This document shows positions 15,348 to 21,929 of a stretch of DNA of 36,752 bases, in pieces. Where the stretch lies: positions 1 to 36,752 of the forward strand of contig JANXBT010000005.1 of assembly GCA_025060415.1 (NCBI GenBank). Direction: 5' to 3'. Both the position numbers and the translations under genes were made by a program. Position 1 is the stretch's first letter; every line of letters starts with the position of its first letter. The notes under the pieces are model-generated. The model had not been told where the DNA came from. It saw nothing but the letters and a program-made list of their open reading frames with translations, and made no database searches. The DNA is from Candidatus Bipolaricaulota bacterium. Its GTDB lineage: Bacteria; Bipolaricaulota; Bipolaricaulia; Bipolaricaulales; Bipolaricaulaceae.

Positions 15348-16306
15348 CCTGCGAGCGCCGCTGCCTCCTCCTTCCCGGGCAGCGCGGGTTTTGCCGCACC
15401 CGGGAGAATCGGGACGGCCGCATCTACACCCTCGTCTACGGCCTGCTCTCCGCGATCTCCCTCAACCCCATGGAGAAAAAGCCCTTTTACCACCTGCATC
15501 CGGGGGACCACGCCCTCACCTGCGGCACCTGGTCCTGCAACTTCCCCTGCCCCTGGTGCCAAAACTGGGAGATCTCCAAAAGCGCTCCGGATCCCGCGCG
15601 GGGGGAGGGGTACTTTTCCCCGCGGGACTTCGTGGAGCTCGCGCGGAGGTCCGGCGCCCAGGGGGTGAGCCTGAGCTTCAACGAGCCCACCCTCCTTTTG
15701 GAGTGGGCCGTGGAACTGTTTCCCCTGGCCCACGAGGCGGGCCTACACACCGACTACGTCACCAACGGCTACATGACCGAGGAGGCCCTGGAGCTGTTGG
15801 TCGCTTCCGGGTTAGACGGGGTGAACATCGACCTCAAGGGTTCGGGGGAGGCCGTGCGCCGCTTCTGCCAAGCCGATGTGGAAAAGGTTTGGCGCAACGC
15901 CCGCTTCTGCCGGGCCCGCGGGGTCCACGTGGAGGTGACCACCCTGATCATCCCCGGGGTCAACGATTCCGAGGAGGACCTGCGGGGCATCGCCGCGCGG
16001 ATCGCCCAGGAGTTGGGGCCGTCCACCCCCTGGCACGTGACGCGCTACTTCCCCGCGTACGCGTTCCGAGCCCCTCCCACCCCGGTGGCCGTCCTGGAGC
16101 GGGCCCAGGAGATCGGGCACAGGGCCGGCCTGAAGTACGTGTACGTCGGGAACGTCCCTGGGCATCCGGGCCAGCACACCTACTGTCCGGGGTGCCGGGC
16201 CCTCCTTTTGGAGCGGGAGGGGGTGGCGCTCGTGCGGCGGCACGCGCCGGGGCCGCGCTGCCCGCGCTGCGGCGAGTTCATCCCCCTGCGGGAGGGCAAA
16301 AAATAA
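15281..16306 (+). CDS. amrS: AmmeMemoRadiSam system radical SAM enzyme (AmrS-like)
   Basis: Cytoplasmic radical SAM enzyme, 341 aa, of the PFL-activase-like group annotated as AmmeMemoRadiSam. The [4Fe-4S] motif CNFPCPWCQNW (Cx3Cx2C) is at about residue 85, in the typical context HALTCGTWSCNFPCPWC. Further family marks are LSFNEPTLLLEWAVE, TDYVTNGYMTEEAL, VNIDLKG, TLIIPGVNDSEEDL, PWHVTRYFPAYAF and YVYVGNVPGH. Extra cysteines at the N-terminus (CLTCERRCLLLPGQRGFC) and C-terminus (CPGC...CPRCG) look like zinc knuckles. The start ATG at 15281 follows GGGGAGGGACC. The reaction is unknown; AMMECR1 and Memo partners are not adjacent here. Confidence 0.92.
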   Translation: MEPWVREALLQERLPGGKARCLTCERRCLLLPGQRGFCRTRENRDGRIYTLVYGLLSAISLNPMEKKPFYHLHPGDHALTCGTWSCNFPCPWCQNWEISKSAPDPARGEGYFSPRDFVELARRSGAQGVSLSFNEPTLLLEWAVELFPLAHEAGLHTDYVTNGYMTEEALELLVASGLDGVNIDLKGSGEAVRRFCQADVEKVWRNARFCRARGVHVEVTTLIIPGVNDSEEDLRGIAARIAQELGPSTPWHVTRYFPAYAFRAPPTPVAVLERAQEIGHRAGLKYVYVGNVPGHPGQHTYCPGCRALLLEREGVALVRRHAPGPRCPRCGEFIPLREGKK

Positions 16307-16330
16307 CCCCCTTCCGCCGCGGGAAGGGGG
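16298..16330. terminator. Bidirectional hairpin terminator
   Basis: Stem CCCCCTTCC (16307-16315) / GGAAGGGGG (16322-16330). On the minus strand it is followed by TTATTTTTT, a strong terminator for the SLH gene. On the plus strand the tail CGCTTTCC is weaker, for amrS. The minus U-tract overlaps the amrS stop region. Confidence 0.85.
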
Positions 16331-16353
16331 CGCTTTCCTCGGCGCAGAAAGCC

Positions 16354-16857
16354 CTAGAAGAACATCAGCCAGGCCAGGGCCGCGAGGCCCAGGATCACCC
16401 CGGTCAGGCCCAACACCACCCCGAGCTGGGCCTTCTGGGCCACCTCCCCGCCCGCGCTCAGGCTCTGCTGGAGCGCGTTCACCCGGTTGGAGAGGGACGC
16501 CAGTTCCGCGCTCAGGCGGTTCACCTCCGCCGAGAGGCTGCGCACCTGGCTTTCCGTGGTGGCCAGGCGGGAGGTCACCTCCGCCCCGGGAAGCTTGGCC
16601 TCCAGGTTCTGGATGGCCCGATAGAGCCAGACCGCGGCGTCGTAGCGGAGGAGGGGCTGGTCGCCCATGAACTGTCCGCCCGCGGTGGGCACCAGGATCC
16701 CCCGGGAGAGGAGGCTCTGCACGGCCGTGTAGGCCGGGTGGTTGCGGGGCACGTCCACGAAGGTCCCGCCGGGCAGCCCCGCGTCGGCCAGGCCGGGCGT
16801 GAGCCCCCATACCGAGACCATCCCCAGCGCCGCTGCCGCCAAAAGTAATCTGCGCAT
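16354..16857 (-). CDS. SLH-domain protein with coiled coil and C-terminal membrane helix, 167 aa
   Basis: Layout: signal peptide (MRRLLLAAAALGMVSVWG, 1-25), one S-layer-homology domain at about 32-85 (FVDVPRNHPAYTAVQSLLSRGIL ... LLRYDAAVWLYRAI), a heptad-like coiled coil at about 87-140 (TESQVRSLSAEVNRLSAEL, SLSNRVNALQQSL), and a hydrophobic C-terminal helix at about 145-167 (LGVVLGLTGVILGLAALAWLMFF). SLH domains bind pyruvylated secondary cell-wall polymers or peptidoglycan. The coiled coil and TM would act as spacer and anchor, so this may tether the wall or envelope to a membrane. Shine-Dalgarno GGAGGCGAAGGAAGG precedes the ATG. The stop is TAG, followed by a strong terminator. Monocistronic. 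Confidence 0.88.
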   Translation of the reverse strand: MRRLLLAAAALGMVSVWGLTPGLADAGLPGGTFVDVPRNHPAYTAVQSLLSRGILVPTAGGQFMGDQPLLRYDAAVWLYRAIQNLEAKLPGAEVTSRLATTESQVRSLSAEVNRLSAELASLSNRVNALQQSLSAGGEVAQKAQLGVVLGLTGVILGLAALAWLMFF

Positions 16858-17365
16858 CCTTCCTTCGCCTCCTTAGGATGGCTCGCTTGGCCCAAGGGTA
16901 GGGATTGAGGAAAACCCGGAGCAAGGAAGTCCGGGCATATCTGGAGGGACGCCCGCGCCTTCTCCGAGGCCCGTATGGCTGGACTCCTCCTGTCTGACCG
17001 GAACTTGAACTCCCTTTTCGCTTCAGAACACGCACGTTTTGGGAAGGAAAAGCGCGAGGCGCTTGGAACAGAGGTCCTTACAGGCTTCCCAGGGCCTCAA
17101 GAAAGCGGCCTTCACATCCGGGGTGTATAGGCAGGGGCGCGCACGACGGTTCAGGGGGCATGAAGGGTAGCAGGGGTATAGGAGCGGATCGTGGACTTGT
17201 GGGGGTAGCCGGTGAGGGCTACGGGCCCGGCGAGGATCTGCCCCTTCTCCTTGTTGCACTGGCCTGTAAGTACCGGGGCCGCCAACTTTCCACAAGCTCC
17301 TTTATACTCATGCGGGTCATCGGTCCTTCCTCTGGGTTTTGGTAACCGGGATTTTGAGGAATCGA

Positions 17366-17396
17366 TGACTCCTTCGGTAACAGTTTTACCGAGTCA
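17366..17396. repeat. Imperfect inverted repeat upstream of the mosaic gene
   Basis: TGACT-cct-TCGGTAA (17366-17380) faces TTACCGAGTCA (17386-17396) across a 5-base loop: 11 bp pair if a 3-base bulge is allowed. It could be an operator or a hairpin; no T-run follows. Confidence 0.55.
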
Positions 17397-17411
17397 CTTC
17401 GTTCGGGGGAG

Positions 17412-17441
17412 TTGCCGCAGTGCGCACTTTCAGTGTATATA
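17412..17441 (+). promoter_or_regulatory. Possible promoter of the mosaic secreted-protein gene
   Basis: TTGCCG (17412-17417), an 18-base spacer and TATATA (17436-17441). The expected transcript starts just before the AGAGGTGGTGGGG ribosome site and ATG at 17459, which argues against the in-frame GTG at 17420. Confidence 0.4.
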
Positions 17442-17458
17442 CTCAAGAGGTGGTGGGG

Positions 17459-20065
17459 ATGCTTCTGAGGGATTTGAGCTTTGTTGTCCTTCTTACACTA
17501 GTAAGCACGGGTTTAAGCTTCGCCTGGGGGGGGTTCCCGCCCCGTGTTTGTATCCACGCAGAGCTTACTCATCATGCTCTTTTGCCAGTAGTAAGCGAAA
17601 AAGGGATAGCCGATTATATCGAGAATCATGCGGATGGGCCTGACTTTCATCGGCAGATCTGCAGATGGGAAATAAGAGGCCATCCTGCCTGTCGCTTTTG
17701 TCCAGGAGGGGGTGCTTGTCAGGTTATCGATGAAAATACAAGATGTAGTGATACACATGGGCACAGTATCAGCGAGTTTATGTTGGACGCCGAAGACGTC
17801 AGGAACTTTGACGAGCAAGATAATGGGGTTGGCCGCTACGGTCGGAAGAATGGGGCGGAGTATGGGGCTGCGTACTGGGCCAAGCGAGCGCGAGAAGCGT
17901 ACCTAAAAAATCCAAAAGGTGAGGATTGGAAACAGTGGCTAGGGTGGGCTACCCACTATTTAGCTGATGCACTGGCACCACAAGGTGCTTACAACCCAAA
18001 GGAACGGCCTGATACATCAATACCATCAATACCAGGAACGGACAGAAATGGACTAGATTTTTGGTATAAAGAGGATGTTCTCCCTCAGATTCCGGGATGG
18101 AACACTGGGCCATTCAAGCATAACCGTGGTGATCTTCTCGAGTGGGGGTTGCAGGTTCTCGATTTATATGAGCATCACAAATGGACCATAAGCGCTTTTT
18201 GTGACTTCTTTAGTAAAAAATTTGGACTAGCTTGTGAGATTACGCGTCAGCTAGTCGACTGGTTTCTGGAACAAAAGACTAGTTGGCAATGGCTTAAGCA
18301 CTATAGAGAATGGGTTAAAAACCCTGATCCATTTGTCTTGCCAGAAGAAAGATTTCCGAGTGACTTCCAGATAGAAAATCCTCTTCAACCAAACCCTATA
18401 TCCAATTGGATTGTAGATCGATCTAGGCAAATTGCTCGGATGAACAAGGTTGAGCAATGGCCTTATCTTGTAGAAGGCGATATGAAGAAAGTTTTTGCGT
18501 TGATCAGCATCGGGATACGAGGGTTGTTTAGCTATGTGACCGATCTGGGAGTCACCGTCTCCTCCCCCAACGGGGGTGAAGCCTGGGTGGTGGGCAGCAC
18601 TGTTACCATTAGGTGGAGGTCAAGTGTGACAGGCAAACAATTCAGAGTCAATATTCAGCTATCTAGAGACGGTGGTTCCACTTGGGAGACGATCATAAAG
18701 AACACGGCTAACGATGGAGAGGAGAAATGGAAAGTGAAAGGCTCGGTCACCACCCAGGCGTTGATTCGAATAGTAAACGCAGATGGTGGCATAGAGGACG
18801 CAAGCGACGGCCAGTTTGCTATTGTGCATCCTGGAATAGTTGCGGGAACGTCTAATCCCGGCAAGGTTTATGTCCTCCGGGAGACTGGATGGGAAGAGAT
18901 TTCCGAAGAGTTAGGGTTTGCGGTTCTCAGCTTAATCGAGCACAACGGAAAGCTTTACGCTGGGGTCATGACCGGGGACAATAAAGGGCGACTCTACGAG
19001 TACGCAGGAGGAAAAAACTGGAAGCTGGTCTGTGACAATCTTGACCGACAGGTTAGCTCACTCGCTATTTTCCGAGGCAAGCTCTACATTGGTACATCAG
19101 GTGAGCGCGGCCGTCTTTATCAATTCGACGGAAAAACATGTCCGCTTCCACCGGTGGTGGACCACAAAGACCCTGGGGGATGGAGAGGGTTCAGAAGCGC
19201 GTATGTATGGGGCAAGCATCTCTATCTAGGAGATATCGCCTACGACGTCATCGGGCGATTTGATGGGAAACGATTTGAGCACATTGTACATCTTCGCGGA
19301 AGTTGCATTTTCGATTTTGCCGATTATAAAGGAGCGCTATTTGCAGCGGCATGGATGGGTACTCTTTACAAATCACCGGATGGGACCACCTGGACCACAG
19401 TTGCCAAGCCTGAGTCAACACATCTTTGGGAACTGGAGGTATTCAAGGGATGGTTATACATGGGGTTTCAATCAGGCTATCTTCGAAGATTCGACGGGAT
19501 GCAGTTCGAAATCGGTTGGACTGCACCAACTAGTATAATCGCAATGGTAGCCCACAAAGATGAAATGTTGTACATAGGCACAGGTGGAGAGGCAGGGTAT
19601 CTGAAACTCACGACAGGCACAGGTAGAGTTTATGCATTTGACGGGATCAGATCGATACCAATATCTGGAGTTTTAGGTTCCGGTGTACAGGTTCTATATG
19701 TTTCGAACATTCGCGCTTTGGCGCCTAAAGAAATTGAGGAGATCGACATCGTCAATGAACCTCAGCCATCTCTAGAAGCCACAGAAGCCATACATGTGGT
19801 GAACATGCCGAACCCGGTTCGTGACGTGCACACTACCAGGTTCATCGTGCTTGGAGTGGAGGCTGAGACCGTGCGCGTGGAGGTATACGACCTCAGTGGC
19901 CGCCTCGTGTGGAAAGGCGAGGCGGAGGGGCAGGAACTTCCTTGGCACACCGAGGACCTCACCGGCCTCCCCTTGGCCAACGGGGTGTACCTCTACCTCG
20001 CCTACGTGAAAGTGGGCGACCAATGGATCAAGCTCGAGCCCCAGAAACTCGTGATCTTGAGGTGA
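17459..20065 (+). CDS. Mosaic secreted protein: zinc phospholipase C-like, Ig-like, propeller and C-terminal sorting-type domain
   Basis: 868 aa. Signal peptide MLLRDLSFVVLLTLVSTGLSFA. Residues about 30-330 resemble the zinc phospholipase C/P1 nuclease fold: HAELTHHALL near the mature N-terminus, HGHSISEFMLDAEDV, and WATHYLADALAPQ at about 163-175, matching the HYxxD metal motif. The later Pro-x-His is not evident, so catalysis is uncertain. About 362-455 is an Ig-like domain (VSSPNGGEAWVVGSTVTIRW). About 460-750 are repeated propeller-like blades (KLYAGVMTGDNKGRLYEY, KLYIGTSGERGRLYQF, WLYMGFQSGYLRRF). About 780-868 is a FlgD/type-A-sorting-like beta domain (MPNPVRD..., VEVYDLSGRLVWKG, LANGVYLY). 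Base composition is clearly AT-richer than the neighbours for most of the gene and returns to GC-rich in the last about 250 bases. Start at 17459 is supported by AGAGGTGG; an upstream GTG (17420) is less likely. Confidence 0.8.
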   Translation: MLLRDLSFVVLLTLVSTGLSFAWGGFPPRVCIHAELTHHALLPVVSEKGIADYIENHADGPDFHRQICRWEIRGHPACRFCPGGGACQVIDENTRCSDTHGHSISEFMLDAEDVRNFDEQDNGVGRYGRKNGAEYGAAYWAKRAREAYLKNPKGEDWKQWLGWATHYLADALAPQGAYNPKERPDTSIPSIPGTDRNGLDFWYKEDVLPQIPGWNTGPFKHNRGDLLEWGLQVLDLYEHHKWTISAFCDFFSKKFGLACEITRQLVDWFLEQKTSWQWLKHYREWVKNPDPFVLPEERFPSDFQIENPLQPNPISNWIVDRSRQIARMNKVEQWPYLVEGDMKKVFALISIGIRGLFSYVTDLGVTVSSPNGGEAWVVGSTVTIRWRSSVTGKQFRVNIQLSRDGGSTWETIIKNTANDGEEKWKVKGSVTTQALIRIVNADGGIEDASDGQFAIVHPGIVAGTSNPGKVYVLRETGWEEISEELGFAVLSLIEHNGKLYAGVMTGDNKGRLYEYAGGKNWKLVCDNLDRQVSSLAIFRGKLYIGTSGERGRLYQFDGKTCPLPPVVDHKDPGGWRGFRSAYVWGKHLYLGDIAYDVIGRFDGKRFEHIVHLRGSCIFDFADYKGALFAAAWMGTLYKSPDGTTWTTVAKPESTHLWELEVFKGWLYMGFQSGYLRRFDGMQFEIGWTAPTSIIAMVAHKDEMLYIGTGGEAGYLKLTTGTGRVYAFDGIRSIPISGVLGSGVQVLYVSNIRALAPKEIEEIDIVNEPQPSLEATEAIHVVNMPNPVRDVHTTRFIVLGVEAETVRVEVYDLSGRLVWKGEAEGQELPWHTEDLTGLPLANGVYLYLAYVKVGDQWIKLEPQKLVILR

Positions 20066-20089
20066 AGAAGAGGGGAAGAGATGGTTCCC

Positions 20090-20109
20090 GGGCGGACCGC
20101 CCCTTCTTT
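20090..20109 (+). terminator. Possible terminator after the mosaic gene
   Basis: Short stem GGGCG (20090-20094) / CGCCC (20098-20102) followed by CTTCTTT. It is compact, and a longer pairing AAGAAGAGGGG with CCCCTTCTT is also possible. Confidence 0.45.
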
Positions 20110-20126
20110 CGCCCCAAGGGGGTAGG

Positions 20127-20282
20127 ATGCGCACCAGGTTGGTGTTGACCTTTCTTGTTGGCGTGCTCGGCGCGGGGCAAGGAGTGCCCCCGGGCGTGGA
20201 TGCGGCCAGCTTTGCCCGGATCGGGATTGGCGGCTGGCCATTAGCCCTGGGTGGAGCCTGTGTCGCTCTGGCCCGAGCTTGA
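20127..20282 (+). pseudogene. Truncated PorV/UPF0164-like outer-membrane protein gene (N-terminal 51 codons)
   Basis: ATG with a GGGGGTAGG site. The product has a signal peptide (MRTRLVLTFLVGVLGAGQG) and then DAASFARIGIGGWPLALGGACVALA. That segment matches the conserved mature N-terminus of PorV/UPF0164-type outer-membrane beta-barrels (FxRIGxGxRALALGGAYVALADD). In those proteins about 270-350 residues follow. Here the frame ends in TGA two codons later and the sequence turns AT-rich and non-coding at about 20283. The gene is therefore a 5' remnant, broken by deletion or replacement. Its position directly after the mosaic secreted protein with a sorting-like C-terminal domain suggests a former functional pair. 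Confidence 0.65.
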
Positions 20283-20709
20283 CAGTAAGTTCGGAAACAA
20301 TTTGCTATGCGCACTTTACGATTTGAGCCTTGGCGTCCTTAAAATATAGATACACAGCAGTTTTTCTCGGCTTCTTGTAGGCGCTGCATTACGCATAAAA
20401 TCCTGCTAGAATTGCGGTAAGATCGGTTTTCTAAAAACATCCTTGCAATGCTGACTTTTGTCGTTGCTGTCAAACGTGGGCACTACTTAGCAAGGCTTCG
20501 GCGCGATCCCAAGGGCACTTTCTGGACACCCTTGGACAAAGGTGAGCCCGGAAACTTTACCCACGCACTCGGGGCTGTGGTCTAAAGGCTCTGGAAAACC
20601 TTTGTTACTCCTTTCCGCGCAAAGGTAGCCCAGATTACCGTGGCGGAGGACAAGAGCCCTCGTGCGCCGGGTCTCAGCTCCCTAGCCTTGGCGTAGGGGG
20701 TGATTGGGC
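20283..20709. other. AT-rich non-coding segment after the truncated gene
   Basis: About 430 bases with lower GC than anything except the mosaic gene. A 45-codon frame from an ATG at 20448 has no recognisable family and no ribosome site. Features seen: TGCGCACTTT (20308-20317) and GATTTGAGCCTTGGCGTCCTT (20320-20340) resemble, in the same order, sequence at 17421-17430 and 17471-17491; an inverted repeat ACCTTTG (20598-20604) / CAAAGGT (20620-20626). GC rises again from about 20640. No transposase or tRNA found. Confidence 0.55.
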
Positions 20710-21468
20710 ATGCGCATCGTCGGCATCGTTGGGGTGCTTGTGGGCCTGGCCTTCGCGGGCGGGGCGGAGATGCGGGCGCACCCGCCCCTCCTCCTGCGCG
20801 GGGAGGCGGAGCTTTGGGGCGTGGCCAAGGGGCGGGGTACGGCGGCCGAACCCTACGTCATCGAGAACCTGCGCATCGACGCGGCGGGCGAGCCCTTCGG
20901 CCTCCTCCTGGAGAACATCGGCCGCCCCCTCATCCTCCGGAACCTCGAGATCTACGGGGCCTCCGTGGCCGCCCTGCGCCTCCACAACGTGCACCTGGTG
21001 CGCGTGGAAAACGTGATCTTGCGCGGCTCCGCCACCGGCCTCCTCCTCCACCGGTGCGAGAAGGTCGCGGTCCAAAACGCCACCATCGCCGAGTGCGCCG
21101 ACGGCGTCCGCGCCATGTTCTCCCGCGCGCTGGAGTTCGCCGGGCTCCGGGTGACGAAATGCGTCACGGGCCTGTGGTTCCAGGGCGTGCAGGACTCCAC
21201 GCTCAAGGATTCCGAGATCGCCGCGTGCGGGGTGGGCCTCCTCCTGGAGCTGGGGAGCGGGAACAACCTCATCGTGGGCAACGCCTTCAGGCGCAACCAC
21301 GTGCACGCCCGCGCGGAGGGAAAGAACGCCTTCGACGACGGCCGGCGCGGGAACTTCTGGGAGGGCTTCGAGGCGGAGGACAGGAACCGGGACGGGATCC
21401 TCGATGCCCCCTACTTCATCGGTCCGGATTCCGACCGATTCCCCCTCGCCTCCCCGCCCCGCTCCTGA
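20710..21468 (+). CDS. Secreted right-handed beta-helix (NosD-like) repeat protein, 252 aa
   Basis: Signal peptide MRIVGIVGVLVGLAFAGGAE. The body is a parallel beta-helix of about 22-residue coils with N/I/L ladders: YVIENLRIDAAGEPFGLLLEN, LILRNLEIYGASVAALRL, VRVENVILRGSATGLLLHRC, VAVQNATIAECADGVRAMFS, STLKDSEIAACGVGLLLELG, NNLIVGNAFRRN. This is the NosD/periplasmic copper-binding and PbH1 family; the C-terminus GNFWEGFEAEDRNRDGILDAPY is the usual NosD-like cap. Proteins of this fold bind or cleave carbohydrates or act in copper-site maturation; nothing here decides which, and no nos genes are nearby. Start ATG 20710 follows GGGGGTGATTGGGC. Its 3' end overlaps the convergent membrane-protein gene by 58 bases. 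Confidence 0.82.
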   Translation: MRIVGIVGVLVGLAFAGGAEMRAHPPLLLRGEAELWGVAKGRGTAAEPYVIENLRIDAAGEPFGLLLENIGRPLILRNLEIYGASVAALRLHNVHLVRVENVILRGSATGLLLHRCEKVAVQNATIAECADGVRAMFSRALEFAGLRVTKCVTGLWFQGVQDSTLKDSEIAACGVGLLLELGSGNNLIVGNAFRRNHVHARAEGKNAFDDGRRGNFWEGFEAEDRNRDGILDAPYFIGPDSDRFPLASPPRS

Positions 21469-21929
21469 AGGGCGTGGGTCCAGGCCCAGAGGGCCAACCA
21501 GGCCAGGAACACGACCCCCAAAAGCCCCCAGAAGGGCAGGCGCAGGCGCCAGCGCGCGGCGGCCAGGCCCAGGGCGCAGCCGGCCCCTGCCACCAGGGCG
21601 GAGCGGAGGCACCCCCGGCCCATCGCCCGGCGCAGCGCCCGCCCCTCCCCCTGCCAGCCCAGCAGGTCCGCGCTGTCCCAGGCCATCAAGGCCAGGCCCA
21701 TCACCCCCAGCCCGGCCTCCAGGGGCCCGGCCAGGGCCAAGAGGCCCGCCAGGGCCGCGAGCCCCAGGAAACCCAAGTGGACCCAAAGGCGCGTGCGGCG
21801 GAGCGCGGCCGCCCCCCAAAGGCCCAACGGGAGGAGGGCGGGCGCCCAGCGCGGGTCCAGGGGGAAGCCGCGGGCAGACCAGGCGAGGAGGACGGCGGCC
21901 GCCGCGAAGAGGAGGGGGACTAGCGGCAT
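21411..21929 (-). CDS. Membrane protein of the MoxR/DUF58 operon, 172 aa
   Basis: Last gene of the minus-strand operon; its ATG (21927-21929) lies inside the end of the DUF58 gene (10-base overlap), so translation is coupled. About four to five hydrophobic helices (MPLVPLLFAAAAVLLAW, WAPALLPLGLWGAAAL, LGFLGLAALAGLLALAG, GLGVMGLALMAWD, LPFWGLLGVVFLAWLALWAW) with a hydrophilic Arg/Ser-rich tail. No family recognised. Context suggests an envelope-located partner of the MoxR/DUF58 pair. The tail overlaps the convergent beta-helix gene by 58 bases, so the last 19 residues are unlikely to be strongly constrained by function in both genes. Confidence 0.65.
   Translation of the reverse strand: MPLVPLLFAAAAVLLAWSARGFPLDPRWAPALLPLGLWGAAALRRTRLWVHLGFLGLAALAGLLALAGPLEAGLGVMGLALMAWDSADLLGWQGEGRALRRAMGRGCLRSALVAGAGCALGLAAARWRLRLPFWGLLGVVFLAWLALWAWTHALQERGGEARGNRSESGPMK

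Larger units (their letters stand above)
16858..17458. other. Long non-coding region before the mosaic secreted-protein gene
   Basis: About 600 bases without a convincing gene; short open frames on both strands lack start signals and family resemblance. GC falls across the region. It holds the SLH-gene leader at its left end, an inverted repeat at 17366-17396, a possible promoter at 17412-17441 and one TATACT (17303-17308) without a good -35. Nothing else is recognised. Confidence 0.6.

Noticed and set aside
17023-17295. 90-residue minus-strand open frame in the intergenic region
   Set aside because: No ribosome site, no hydrophobic or domain pattern, no family resemblance.
17420-17458. GTG at 17420 as the start of the mosaic gene
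   Set aside because: It would precede the predicted transcription start and lacks a ribosome site, while the ATG at 17459 has AGAGGTGGTGGGG and begins a clean signal peptide.
20448-20585. 45-codon frame (MLTFVVAVKRGHYLARL...) as a gene
   Set aside because: No ribosome site or recognisable family, and it lies in a degraded segment; left as unassigned.
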